A DNA stretch of 64,000 nt. It comes from Verrucomicrobiota bacterium. GTDB lineage: Bacteria > Verrucomicrobiota > Verrucomicrobiia > Verrucomicrobiales > Akkermansiaceae. The notes under the pieces are model-generated. The model did no database searches and was not told the origin of the DNA. It saw only the letters and a list, made by a program, of their open reading frames with translations. The stretch lies in assembly GCA_017301995.1 (NCBI GenBank), contig JAFLEH010000009.1, positions 62,001-126,000 of the forward strand. The letters run 5' to 3'. Shown here piece by piece: positions 52,131-61,856 of the stretch; positions within the stretch are counted from its first letter, which is position 1; each line of letters opens with the position of its first letter. The translations under genes and the position numbers were made by a program.

Positions 52131-55100
52131 ATGAAACGCAAGACCAACCACGGATGTTTCCTGACAGCCATCCTCCTCACAATCACCGCCAGCCCGACCC
52201 TTTCCGGCGCGGATTACACTTGGACCGGATCCACCAGCAACGTCGCCAGTCTGCCCGCCAACTGGACTGTCGCCGGGGCTCCGGCATCCGTCGCCCCAGG
52301 CGTGGCCGACAACATCCTCATTGACGTCAGTGCGCCCAACCCGACTAACATCCCTAGCGGAAACTGGGACCGCCGGGGAACGGGCACCACCAACGTCGGC
52401 GGCACGGGCGTCGTCAATGTGAACACCGGATCGGCCCGCCTTCTGAACTTCGGAACGTTCAATATGTCCGGTGGCCAGATCAACCATACCGGCGAATATT
52501 TCATCATCGGTACCGGCGGCCTCGGAACGATGAACCACACCGGTGGGACCATCACCTCGAACCACTCGCGCGGATTTTTTCTATCCGACAACAACATCAA
52601 CCAACTCGGAACCTCATACACCCTTTCCGGATCGGGCGCCGTGCTGAATGTCACATCCATGGCCACCTACAACCCGACCGCCGCGGGCGACCGCCGGCTG
52701 CGCAGCGTGTTCTTCGGAAAGGGCAATGAAAACACCGTGTCCCCGACCGTCGCGGGAGACCTGTTCCGGATCACCGATGGAACCGCCACGTTCTCCAAAA
52801 ACACCCTGGCCGGATCGGGAACTTCGGACGTTCTGTTCTCGAAAAACGCCAGCCTGCAAGTCGAAGGAGGCTCCATCTCATTCGACAAATACAACGAGGT
52901 GAGAATCGGCTTCGGATACGGCGGCACCGACAACTCCGGAACCACCCCGACCGGCGCGACCAACAACAACATCACCGTAACCGGCGGCACGCTCAACATC
53001 ACGGGCGGCACCAACGTCCGCGTCGGCTACGCGGACCCGGGCACCATCGCGATGAGCGGCGGCTCCCTCAATCTGACCGGAACCCTCAACATCGGGACCG
53101 GAAGTTCCAAAGGCACGCTGACCATGACCGGCGGGACTCTAACCGTAACCAACGCGGCAACCGATATCGTCGGCGGAGGAAACAACGCCAACGCCACCGT
53201 CTCCCTCTCGGGAAACAGCGTGCTCAACGCCCCAACCACCAAATGGAAGTCCGGCGACTACGGCGGCACCGCCAACACGGGATCCACGGTCATCAGCCTG
53301 ACCGACAACGCATCCCTGACGCTCAAACAATTCACCATCGGCCACATCGGATCGGCCACCGCCACTGAAACCGTCACCGTCGCGGGAAATTCCACACTTG
53401 CCGTGAACGAGTTCGTGACCATCGGCCGCGACGACAATGTGACCCAGTCCGGCATCGTCAGTTCCCTGAATCTCAATGGTGGCACGCTGGCAACCCGCTA
53501 TGTGATCAAAGGTTCCGACACTTCGGACGCCACCAAAAACCAGATCAACATCGACGGCGGCACGATCCGGGCGCTCGCAACCGAAGCCGACTTCTTCAGG
53601 AACGGAAATCTAACCGGAGGACGGGTTTACGTGAACCTCAACGCCGGCGGAGTGACATTCGACACCAACGGATTCGATGTGGGAATCCAGAACGGACTCG
53701 CCGGAACCGGAGGATTGGCCAAAACCGGTTCCGGAACGCTCGCTCTATCCGGAATAAACACCTACACCGGCGCGACCACCGTCACCGCCGGAACCCTCAA
53801 CGCCGTCACCGGAGGATCACTGGCCGGCCCGTGCTCGCTGGCGGCGGGCACCACTCTCGCCGTGAGCGGATCACCCGGCGCCACTTGGACCGTGCCGGAT
53901 CTTTCCCTGCCCGATGCCAGCACTCTCTCCATCCGCAACCTCGATCCGGTGAATTTTTCAGGACCATCCATCACCGTCACCAACAGCCTGACCACCGGCG
54001 GAACCGTGACCGTCGATCTTCCCGGCACTCTGGAGGTCGGAATCTATCCGCTCATCGCCTATCCGGTTGGCGGTTCAATCGGTGGCGCGGGATTCGGGGC
54101 CTTCCAGATCGGCACTCTTCCCCGAGGGGTCGCGGCCAGCCTGACCGACATCGACAACGTCGTCACCCTGCAAATTTCCGGCGTGAACTCCCTCGTCTGG
54201 CGTGGAAACGCGGGACCCGAGTGGGATGTCAACGCCACTCAGAACTGGACACTCGGCGGCATTCCGGACAGATATCTGGATGACGACAATGTGGTGTTCA
54301 ATGACACCGCTACCGGTGTCACAACCATCAATCTCGCCTCGACGGTCGTCCCATCAAGTGTCACGTTCGACAACACCTCCAAAGACTACACGTTGGCCGG
54401 ATCCGGGTCGATCACCGGTGACACCACGCTCATCAAGCTGGGAACCGGAACTCTAACCATCGCCAATCCGAATACCTACACGGGCGCGACCACGGTTGAG
54501 GCGGGCACCCTCCGGTTTGGAGACGGCTCGTCGGACGGATCGGTTGCCGGGCCGCTGGTGGTCCATCAGGCGGACGTGATCTTCAATACCGCGGTTTCAT
54601 CCGCCCTCGCGGGAGGGCTCGACGGCTACGACGGCGGCGTCACTTCCCTAACCAAGATTGGCCAGGGAACCCTGGTTCTAACCGGCTCCACCCATTCCTA
54701 TACCGGAGTCTTCAACATTGACGCCGGCACGTTGGAAATCGGCAACGGCGTCACCAACGGAAACTTCGGGAGCGGATGCACCTACGACGTGGACGCGGGT
54801 GCCACGCTCCGCCTCAACCATGCCACCGCGGCCGGTGTTTTCTGGGGATCCGTGAGCGGTGGTGGCACGCTCGCCTTGAAGTCCGTACAACCGATCAACG
54901 GCACCGCAAACTGGGGCAATCTTTCCCTGCCAGGCAGCTTTACCGGCACATTGCGCATCGAACGCGGCCGCGCGGGCACCCAAACATTGGGCGCAGCCTC
55001 GCTTGGAAGCGCCTCTTCCATCGAAATCCTCGATGGCGCGCAACTGCTGGTTTGGGGCAACGCAACCACACCCGTTGAGTACACCCTGCCCATCTCCATC

Positions 55101-56372
55101 GCGGGCATGGGATGGGGTGAGGCGGGCTATGAAGCCGGTTTGCGCATGGCCGGCAGCTCCGGCACCGCCATTTGGTCCGGTCCCATCACCCTAACCGCCG
55201 ATTCCGGCATCCGGGTCCAACGCGCATCCACCTTCAACATCACCGGCACCATCACCGGCGCCCACAAGTGCGAATTCGCCGCCGGCGATCCACTTGGCGG
55301 CGGATGTGCCCTCAACATCGCGCCCTCCGGCGCTCCCAACGTCTACGCCGCCACCCGGATCAGCGGCAACGCCACCGGTTCCATCGTGGCCGGCAACGCC
55401 AACGCCTTCGGCGCCGGCCCGCTCGAAGTGGCCAGCGGGGTGCTGAAACTGAATGGCTACGGATTCGCTTTCGCCAACCTCAGCGGCACCGGAGGAAAGA
55501 TCGGCAACTACCACGCGGACACACCGGTTGTTCTAACAGTCGGCTCCGACGGCGCCGACACCACCTGCGCCAGCGTGCTGGAGAACGGCGCCGCGGCCCC
55601 GCTCGGGCTCGCCAAAACCGGCGCCGGCAAACTCACGCTAACCGCCATCAATACCGCCACCGGCAACGTGACGGTCAACGGCGGCACCCTGGAACTCGCC
55701 GCCGGAGCGCGCCTGCGGTTCGCGATCGGAGCCACCAGCGGAACATCCAACTCCCTAACCGGATCGGCCGCGGCAATCCTGGCCGGCGGCTTCGCCATCG
55801 ACACCAGCGCCGCGTCGGCACTCACCTCCGGCACATGGAAGTTGGAAAATGTCGTCTCCCTAACCGGTGCCTACGAAGCCACCTTCTCCGTGGTCAATCC
55901 CGACGGCAGCTCTTGGACCGACGCCGGCAATGACAAGTGGACCAAAACGGACGGCACCAAGACCTGGACCTTCGACGAAACCACCGGAACGCTCACGCTC
56001 AAACAGAGCGGCTACGATTCCTGGGCGGAGCAGATCACCGATCCCGCCCAGCGCGGCCGTGCCGCCGATCCGGACGGCGACGGCTTCACCAACCTCCAGG
56101 AATTCCTCTTCGGCGGAAACCCGCAGGCCTCGACCCCGTCCCTAACCACAGCGACCCGCGATGGAGCGACCATGACCATCCGCTGGACCCAGCGCGCCAG
56201 CGGAGCGACCTACAGGCTGATGGAAAGCCCCGCCCTGGCGAATCCGTGGACCGAGAGCGGCGCATCGATTGCCGACGACGGCCCGGCCTCCGGCGACTAC
56301 CAACCGAAGAAAGCGGAGATTTCCATCGGATCCGGCAAGGACTTCTTCCGGGTGGAGGGAACCGAGAGCTAA
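52131..56372 (+). CDS. Giant beta-strand repeat protein (5)
   Basis: Exported protein of 1413 residues with a signal peptide (FLTAILLTITASPTLSGA). The first part has TWTGSTSNVASLPANWTVA. Beta-helical repeats follow, including GSGTLALSGINTYTGATT, GTGTLTIANPNTYTGATT and GQGTLVLTGSTHSYTGVF. The last 119 residues form the shared C-terminal module: YDSW, ADPDGDGFTNLQEF, YRLMESPALANPW and FFRVEGTES at the end. The gene follows the sigma/FecR pair on the same strand. An extracellular structural or adhesive role is likely. Confidence 0.87.
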   Translation: MKRKTNHGCFLTAILLTITASPTLSGADYTWTGSTSNVASLPANWTVAGAPASVAPGVADNILIDVSAPNPTNIPSGNWDRRGTGTTNVGGTGVVNVNTGSARLLNFGTFNMSGGQINHTGEYFIIGTGGLGTMNHTGGTITSNHSRGFFLSDNNINQLGTSYTLSGSGAVLNVTSMATYNPTAAGDRRLRSVFFGKGNENTVSPTVAGDLFRITDGTATFSKNTLAGSGTSDVLFSKNASLQVEGGSISFDKYNEVRIGFGYGGTDNSGTTPTGATNNNITVTGGTLNITGGTNVRVGYADPGTIAMSGGSLNLTGTLNIGTGSSKGTLTMTGGTLTVTNAATDIVGGGNNANATVSLSGNSVLNAPTTKWKSGDYGGTANTGSTVISLTDNASLTLKQFTIGHIGSATATETVTVAGNSTLAVNEFVTIGRDDNVTQSGIVSSLNLNGGTLATRYVIKGSDTSDATKNQINIDGGTIRALATEADFFRNGNLTGGRVYVNLNAGGVTFDTNGFDVGIQNGLAGTGGLAKTGSGTLALSGINTYTGATTVTAGTLNAVTGGSLAGPCSLAAGTTLAVSGSPGATWTVPDLSLPDASTLSIRNLDPVNFSGPSITVTNSLTTGGTVTVDLPGTLEVGIYPLIAYPVGGSIGGAGFGAFQIGTLPRGVAASLTDIDNVVTLQISGVNSLVWRGNAGPEWDVNATQNWTLGGIPDRYLDDDNVVFNDTATGVTTINLASTVVPSSVTFDNTSKDYTLAGSGSITGDTTLIKLGTGTLTIANPNTYTGATTVEAGTLRFGDGSSDGSVAGPLVVHQADVIFNTAVSSALAGGLDGYDGGVTSLTKIGQGTLVLTGSTHSYTGVFNIDAGTLEIGNGVTNGNFGSGCTYDVDAGATLRLNHATAAGVFWGSVSGGGTLALKSVQPINGTANWGNLSLPGSFTGTLRIERGRAGTQTLGAASLGSASSIEILDGAQLLVWGNATTPVEYTLPISIAGMGWGEAGYEAGLRMAGSSGTAIWSGPITLTADSGIRVQRASTFNITGTITGAHKCEFAAGDPLGGGCALNIAPSGAPNVYAATRISGNATGSIVAGNANAFGAGPLEVASGVLKLNGYGFAFANLSGTGGKIGNYHADTPVVLTVGSDGADTTCASVLENGAAAPLGLAKTGAGKLTLTAINTATGNVTVNGGTLELAAGARLRFAIGATSGTSNSLTGSAAAILAGGFAIDTSAASALTSGTWKLENVVSLTGAYEATFSVVNPDGSSWTDAGNDKWTKTDGTKTWTFDETTGTLTLKQSGYDSWAEQITDPAQRGRAADPDGDGFTNLQEFLFGGNPQASTPSLTTATRDGATMTIRWTQRASGATYRLMESPALANPWTESGASIADDGPASGDYQPKKAEISIGSGKDFFRVEGTES

Positions 56373-56477
56373 CAATCTTGAGATATTCCGCCAGGGATGT
56401 TATCCCAACGCGGACATGGCAACAACCCCGCGCCGTTAGGGATGGTCCCTCACGGCGCGGGGATTTCCGAAACCGTT

Positions 56478-57389
56478 ATGAACCTTCGACTTCCCGGACT
56501 CCTCGCCGTCTGGCTCATCCTCGCGCCGGCCGGCTTCGGCATGAAGGTGGGCACTTTCAATATCCGCTACGACAACCAGGGCGACGTCCGCCTGAGCAAC
56601 CAATGGCAACAGCGGGCGCCGGTCATCGCTTCGCTGATCCGTTTTCACGATTTCGACGTGTTGGGAACCCAGGAAGGCTTCGAGCACCAGATGGCCGATC
56701 TCCGGAAGCTGATGCCCGAATTCGATTGCGTTTCGTACGGCAGGGACGATGGGAAGCTGAAAGGCGAGCACGTCGGCATATTCTATCGGAAAGATCGCCT
56801 GCAAGTCATCGGAAGCGGGATGTTCTGGCTCTCCGAGCACCCCGACAAACCCGGCAAGGGCTGGGACGCCGATCTGCCGCGCATCTGCACCTGGGCGAAG
56901 ATGCGCCGGATTCCCGATGGCAAGCCATTCGCATTCCTGGCGGTCCACCTCGACCACCGGGGAAACAACTCGCGTTTGGAAAGCATGAAACTCCTTCAAT
57001 CCAAGGCCGCCGAGCTTGCTGAGAACGGGGCATGCTATCTCGTCGGGGATTTCAATACCGACCAGAACAGCGAGCCTTACCGCCATCTGATCCAACAGGA
57101 AAAGCTCGGCGACGCGGCCAACCGCGCGGAGATCAAATATATTCCCACCGGCACCGCCAATCGTTTTGATCCGAACTCGCGGACGGAAAGCCGCATCGAC
57201 CACGTCTTCGTCACCGCGGGAGTCCGGGTGCTCCGCTACGGCGTTCTAACCGACACCTACCGGATCACGAAGGACGAGACCAAGGACGACGGATCCGGAA
57301 ACTTTCCCAAGGAGGTTAGATTCCGCGATTCCGAGGCACGGCTGCCGTCGGACCACTTCCCCGTTCTGGTGGAAACCGCGGACCCTTGA
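56478..57389 (+). CDS. Exported endonuclease/exonuclease/phosphatase-family hydrolase
   Basis: Protein of 303 residues with a signal peptide (PGLLAVWLILAPAGFG) and the EEP fold: MKVGTFNIRYDNQGD, VLGTQEGFEHQM, VHLDHRGNNSR, LVGDFNTDQNSEPY, IDHVFVT and the final SDHFPVLVE. The His and Asp residues of the metal-dependent catalytic site are present. Secreted members often act on inositol phosphates, sphingomyelin or nucleic acids; the substrate is unknown. The GH92 gene starts 17 bp after its stop. Confidence 0.86.
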   Translation: MNLRLPGLLAVWLILAPAGFGMKVGTFNIRYDNQGDVRLSNQWQQRAPVIASLIRFHDFDVLGTQEGFEHQMADLRKLMPEFDCVSYGRDDGKLKGEHVGIFYRKDRLQVIGSGMFWLSEHPDKPGKGWDADLPRICTWAKMRRIPDGKPFAFLAVHLDHRGNNSRLESMKLLQSKAAELAENGACYLVGDFNTDQNSEPYRHLIQQEKLGDAANRAEIKYIPTGTANRFDPNSRTESRIDHVFVTAGVRVLRYGVLTDTYRITKDETKDDGSGNFPKEVRFRDSEARLPSDHFPVLVETADP

Positions 57390-57406
57390 ATTTTCGCGAT
57401 GCGCCC

Positions 57407-60400
57407 ATGACCTGTTTTCGTCAACTGATCTATGCCACGCTGCTATCGTCCGTGTGCGCTTCCGCAGGCGCGGGCACCTTGCGCCACCACTATCCGCTGG
57501 ACGGAAACGCCGCCGACGCGCTGGTGGGCGCGGATTTGAAACCGGCGGGCGGCGCGGTGGTGTTTCATCCCACCGGAGGTGCCGCGAACGGATATGTGTC
57601 GCTGGCGGATGATGGGCACCTCCGCGCAAGCCTCGATGACGGTAGCAAGCTGTCCATTCTCGGCGACTATCGGAATTTCCGGCCATTCGGGATTTCCTGT
57701 TGGATCCGCCAGACGTCCGTGCAGGCGGCGTCCGGGACACAGGCGATCTTTGGTCTAACCACCAACTCGGCCGATCCAGCCAGCATCAACACCGGGTTCG
57801 AAGTCGTCACCCGCGAAAGCACCGGGGGACGGAGACTCCGCGCCCGCGCCCGCAATGGCGGAAGCGGCAGCAACGAAGGTGAGGTCAACGCGGGAATTGA
57901 TGTTAGCGACGGTTTGTGGCATCACGTCGCGGTGTCCTACGAAAACGATGGGCGCACGCTCTATCTGGATGGCGTCCCGTGCGGGCGGAACAGCGTTCCG
58001 GTTCCCATCCCTATCACGCCCATCCGCCACTTCGCGATCGGCGCGTTTCTCCGGGGCGATGGTCTTCGGGACGGCTTCACCGGTGACGTGGACGATTTCA
58101 GGATCTTCGATGGAGCGCTATCCCCCGCCGAGGTGGAGAAAATCTATCGGGCGGCAGGTGGCACGGAGCGCGGGACTCCGGCTGCCAATGCCGAGGAAGG
58201 GCCAGCCGGGGTTTCCGATCCGATCAACCTGATAGATCCCTTGCTCGGTGCGGACGGCACGGGTTATTGCGTGCCGGGCGCATGCCTTCCGCAATCTTCG
58301 ATCTATCCGAGCCCAAATACCCTCGCAGTCTCGCCTTCCGGCTACAAGTCCGGAAGCCCGGTGGTCGGGTTCGCCCAGCTTCATGCCCAAGGCGCGGGTC
58401 CCAGCACGCCGTCCTACGGGCATTTTCTGGTTTCGCCGCGGATCGGCGCGGGAATCACCGAAGCTGAGCATGCTTCCCCGATTTCGGAAGTGGTGGCGCG
58501 CCCCTATGCCTATCGGGCGAAGCTCGACCGGTGGAAAATCGCGTGCGCTGCGGTGCCCGCGGTCAACAGCGCGATCTATCGGTTTGAGTTTCCGGCGGAG
58601 GGCGACGCCCGGATCGTTTTCGACGTCGCCCGCAAGATGGGAAGACCCGCTGGGATGACGCAAGGATCAGTGACGATCGATCCTGCCACGGGAACCATCA
58701 GCGGCGGTGGTACGTATGATGGAAACTGGAATCCCGCGCCCTATCAGGTGTATTTTTATGCGAAAACGGACGTGGTTCCGAAGTCATGCGGCACTTGGAA
58801 AGGCGATGCGGCCGATGAAGGTTCGCGCTCCGCGAACACGGCAAGCCGCCAACGGTTGGGCGGATGGCTGGATTTCGGCGACAAGGGTCCGAGAACCGTC
58901 CACCTGAAGATTTCGGTATCATTTGTATCGGTGGAACGGGCGCGCGCCCACCTGGAACGGGAGATCCCGCAATGGGATCTGGCCGGATTGGAGCAGGCCG
59001 CGAAAAACCGTTGGATCGAGGCCATTTCACCGGTCAGGGCGCCCGGGATCGGCCGCGAGGAAGGCCGCAAGCTCTATTCCGCGCTGTTTCACAGCCTGGT
59101 CCAGCCGCGCGACCGGACGCTGGACGCCGGTTGGCCCGCGGACGCGCCATTTTGGGACGACCAATACACGCTGTGGGATACCTGGCAATCGCTCTATCCG
59201 TTGTTAGCCATTGTCAAGCCGGACGCGGTGGCGGCGAATGTGAATTCGTTCGCCGCGCGGTTCGCCCGCAACGGGCGCGCTGAAACGGCGTTCATCCAAG
59301 GCAAGGATTTCCAAGTGGGCCAGGGCGGCGACGAGGTGGAACCGGTGATCGCCGATGCCCTCTTCAAGCACATTCCCGGCATCGACTGGTTGAAAGTGTG
59401 GCCGTTGCTCAAATACAACGCCTCCAGAAGAACCGAGGACTATCTCAAGTTGGGTTATGTACCCTATCGCGGCAATATCGGCGGGTATGACAGCCGCATG
59501 AAGTCCGGATCTTCCACGCTTGCCTTCGCCTATGGCGATTGGTGCGTCGCGCGGGTGGCCGCGAATATGATTCATCATGGGGAGGCGGCCGCGCTGCGCA
59601 AGCGTTCGCGGAACTGGCGCAACGTGTGGGATCCGTCCGCGGAGGGCGACGGTTTCACCGGCTTCGTACGCGCCCGCAACCGGGACGGCACCTTCCGCCC
59701 GACACCCCCCACCGGCGGCGACGGCACGGATTTCTATCAGGGAACCTGCTGGAACTACTCGTTCAACGTCCCCCACGAGCGCGACGCGATGATCGAACTG
59801 ATGGGAGGCCGCGCGCGGTTTGTAGAGAGATTGGACTTCGCCCTCGGGAGAAACGACGGACGATATATCAATTTTGCAAACGAACCGTCGTTTCAGGCGA
59901 TTTGGCAGTTCTGCCATGCGGGCCGTCCCTACCTAGCCTCGTATTGGGCGGACCGCCTCCGGCAGGGCTTCGGGGGAAACTCTTATCCCGGCGACGAGGA
60001 TTCCGGCGCGATGTCGTCGCTTTACTTTTTCCTAACCGCCGGGATGTTTCCCTGCGCGGGACAGGATCATTACTATCTCCACGGCCCGCGGGTGCCGCGG
60101 TTGGAGTTCAGGGTGGCGGGCGGCAAGATCTTCACGATCACCGCCGAAAACGCCGGCGGACCTAACATTCACATCCGGTCCGCCACGCTGGACGGCAAGC
60201 CGTTGGACGTGCCGCTCATTCGGCACGCGGACATTCTCGCCGGACGCACGCTTTCGTTCGTCATGGGACCCTATCCGACCGGTTGGGGAACCGCCGGAGA
60301 CTTTCGGTTCACCGGCGTGGGAACCGCCACCCGGCCGGTGCGCGGCTGGCAGGTATCGGCGGGAGCGCCCGAGATTGCAGACGGAGCCACGGACTTGCCA

Positions 60401-60961
60401 CGGTTAGGCAGTGTGGGCGACTCCGCGATCCAGGCTGCGTTTCCGGCGATCACACTCGCCAATCCGGGCGACACGCTTGATCTAACATCCAAGTTGCGGG
60501 TAACCGGGATGCTCGGCAACGCGAACGCCACCCGCGTGCTCGGCTGGGGGCTTTTCCACTCCGCCGGATGGACCGGCTACTTGGCGACGAACGATGCCAA
60601 CCCGACCGTCGGGCACGGTGGAACGTTGGTGAAAGCGGCCGGATCCTGGCACACCGCGACGGGTGGCGATCAGATCGCCGTTTCCCGGACCGCCGCACCG
60701 CCGCTGGCCGATGGCGACTATCGGATCGGTCTCACGCTCTCGCGAAACGCTTCGGGTGGGCTGGACTACACCGCCGCGCTCGTCAGAGTCGCGGATGGAG
60801 TTCTGGTGGCTGCTTTCACCGGTGCCGACCCGAAACCCGCCGGTTTCACCTTCGACCGCGTGGGGCTGCGCGCGGGCAAGGGAATCGCCTCGGGCCGCCT
60901 CCAATTCAGCGGAGTTTCGGTATCCGCAGGCGGAAGACGGGCGGCAGGCGGCGGAGGGTAA
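57407..60961 (+). CDS. Exported GH92 alpha-mannosidase with LamG and C-terminal beta domains
   Basis: Exported protein of 1184 residues: signal peptide (about 1-25), LamG/ConA-like domain (about 28-255, HHYPLDGNAADALVGA and VDDFRIFDGALSPAEVEKIY), then a GH92 catalytic region (about 268-950). GH92 motifs include IDPLLGADG, GGDEVEPVIADALFKHIPG, KLGYVPYRG, CWNYSFNVPHERDAMIELMG and GNSYPGDEDSGAMSSLYFF. A C-terminal extension of about 200 residues is another beta-sandwich-like region ending in a Gly-rich tail (GGRRAAGGGG). GH92 enzymes are calcium-dependent exo-mannosidases acting on N-glycans or yeast mannan. Linkage cannot be read from sequence. Confidence 0.88.
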   Translation: MTCFRQLIYATLLSSVCASAGAGTLRHHYPLDGNAADALVGADLKPAGGAVVFHPTGGAANGYVSLADDGHLRASLDDGSKLSILGDYRNFRPFGISCWIRQTSVQAASGTQAIFGLTTNSADPASINTGFEVVTRESTGGRRLRARARNGGSGSNEGEVNAGIDVSDGLWHHVAVSYENDGRTLYLDGVPCGRNSVPVPIPITPIRHFAIGAFLRGDGLRDGFTGDVDDFRIFDGALSPAEVEKIYRAAGGTERGTPAANAEEGPAGVSDPINLIDPLLGADGTGYCVPGACLPQSSIYPSPNTLAVSPSGYKSGSPVVGFAQLHAQGAGPSTPSYGHFLVSPRIGAGITEAEHASPISEVVARPYAYRAKLDRWKIACAAVPAVNSAIYRFEFPAEGDARIVFDVARKMGRPAGMTQGSVTIDPATGTISGGGTYDGNWNPAPYQVYFYAKTDVVPKSCGTWKGDAADEGSRSANTASRQRLGGWLDFGDKGPRTVHLKISVSFVSVERARAHLEREIPQWDLAGLEQAAKNRWIEAISPVRAPGIGREEGRKLYSALFHSLVQPRDRTLDAGWPADAPFWDDQYTLWDTWQSLYPLLAIVKPDAVAANVNSFAARFARNGRAETAFIQGKDFQVGQGGDEVEPVIADALFKHIPGIDWLKVWPLLKYNASRRTEDYLKLGYVPYRGNIGGYDSRMKSGSSTLAFAYGDWCVARVAANMIHHGEAAALRKRSRNWRNVWDPSAEGDGFTGFVRARNRDGTFRPTPPTGGDGTDFYQGTCWNYSFNVPHERDAMIELMGGRARFVERLDFALGRNDGRYINFANEPSFQAIWQFCHAGRPYLASYWADRLRQGFGGNSYPGDEDSGAMSSLYFFLTAGMFPCAGQDHYYLHGPRVPRLEFRVAGGKIFTITAENAGGPNIHIRSATLDGKPLDVPLIRHADILAGRTLSFVMGPYPTGWGTAGDFRFTGVGTATRPVRGWQVSAGAPEIADGATDLPRLGSVGDSAIQAAFPAITLANPGDTLDLTSKLRVTGMLGNANATRVLGWGLFHSAGWTGYLATNDANPTVGHGGTLVKAAGSWHTATGGDQIAVSRTAAPPLADGDYRIGLTLSRNASGGLDYTAALVRVADGVLVAAFTGADPKPAGFTFDRVGLRAGKGIASGRLQFSGVSVSAGGRRAAGGGG

Positions 60962-61124
60962 GCGGGGAGAAAATGCGATATGTGGCCGCGGAGCGACGTG
61001 AATTGGCACAGAACATCGTTTGGTTGCGCACATCGGACCACCCGCCAAGAAGGTTAGATGCCGGTTTTTCGTAACACCCGGAATTCGCTTGCCCTCCGAC
61101 AGCACTCGTGCTATCACTTCTTGC

Positions 61125-61553
61125 ATGCCACCCCGCATAGTCGTGGACACCAATGTCTTCATCGCCGCCCTGCTCAGTCCGTCCGGCTCCAACCGGGAGG
61201 TGCTGCGGGCGTGCCTTCTGGGCAAAGCGGTGCCGCTCATGGGCGCGGCCCTGTTTCATGAATACGAAGACCTGCTTGGGCGTGCCGAACTGATGCGGAA
61301 ATGCCCGATCACAGCCAAAGAGCGCCGGTTGTTCCTCGCTTCCTTCCTCTCGCTGGCGGAGTGGATCAAAGTCTATTACCTGTGGCGCCCGAATCTGCCC
61401 GACGAAGGTGACAACCACCTGATCGAACTCGCTATCGCTGGCGCGGCCGGAGCCATCGTCACCAACAACCTCGGCGATCTTGGCCGGGGCGAGTTGCGCT
61501 TTCCCCGACTAAACATCCTCACGCCCCACCAATTCCTATCCCACCTCCCATGA
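61125..61553 (+). CDS. PIN-domain toxin (COG1569-type)
   Basis: Protein of 142 residues with a PIN nuclease fold: IVVDTNVFIAALLSPSG (catalytic Asp8), EYEDLLGRAEL, and PDEGDNHLIELAIAGAAGAIVTNN. It is probably a ribonuclease toxin of a type II toxin-antitoxin module. The stop overlaps the downstream antitoxin start as ATGA. Toxin precedes antitoxin, the less common order. The start MPPRIVVDTN is standard for the family. Confidence 0.83.
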   Translation: MPPRIVVDTNVFIAALLSPSGSNREVLRACLLGKAVPLMGAALFHEYEDLLGRAELMRKCPITAKERRLFLASFLSLAEWIKVYYLWRPNLPDEGDNHLIELAIAGAAGAIVTNNLGDLGRGELRFPRLNILTPHQFLSHLP

Positions 61554-61804
61554 GCACCCTGACCATCCGGCTTCCCGATGACAAACACGCCCGCTTGCGC
61601 CAACTGGCCAAACACCGCGACCTCAGCGTCAACAAACTGATCGAGGAATTCGCCACCATCAGCATCGCCGAGTTCGATGCGGAAACCCGCTTCCGCACGC
61701 TGGCCTCCGCCGGCTCCACCAAGGCAGGGCTCGCCCTGCTCGACAAGCTCGACGCGGCCTTCGCCTCCCCTCCCAAAGCCGCCCGCCGCCCTAGGAAAGA
61801 GTAA
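61550..61804 (+). CDS. Ribbon-helix-helix antitoxin
   Basis: Protein of 84 residues. The N-terminus TLTIRLPDDKHARLRQLAKH and SVNKLIEEF fit a ribbon-helix-helix DNA-binding domain; the basic C-terminus (AARRPRKE) is likely the toxin-binding or flexible part. It should neutralise the upstream PIN protein and repress the pair. It overlaps the toxin gene by four bases. Confidence 0.8.
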   Translation: MSTLTIRLPDDKHARLRQLAKHRDLSVNKLIEEFATISIAEFDAETRFRTLASAGSTKAGLALLDKLDAAFASPPKAARRPRKE

Positions 61805-61856
61805 TCTGGAAAACTGTGCTTTTCCGATGGCCGGAACGGGGCTATGTTTCCTGCCG

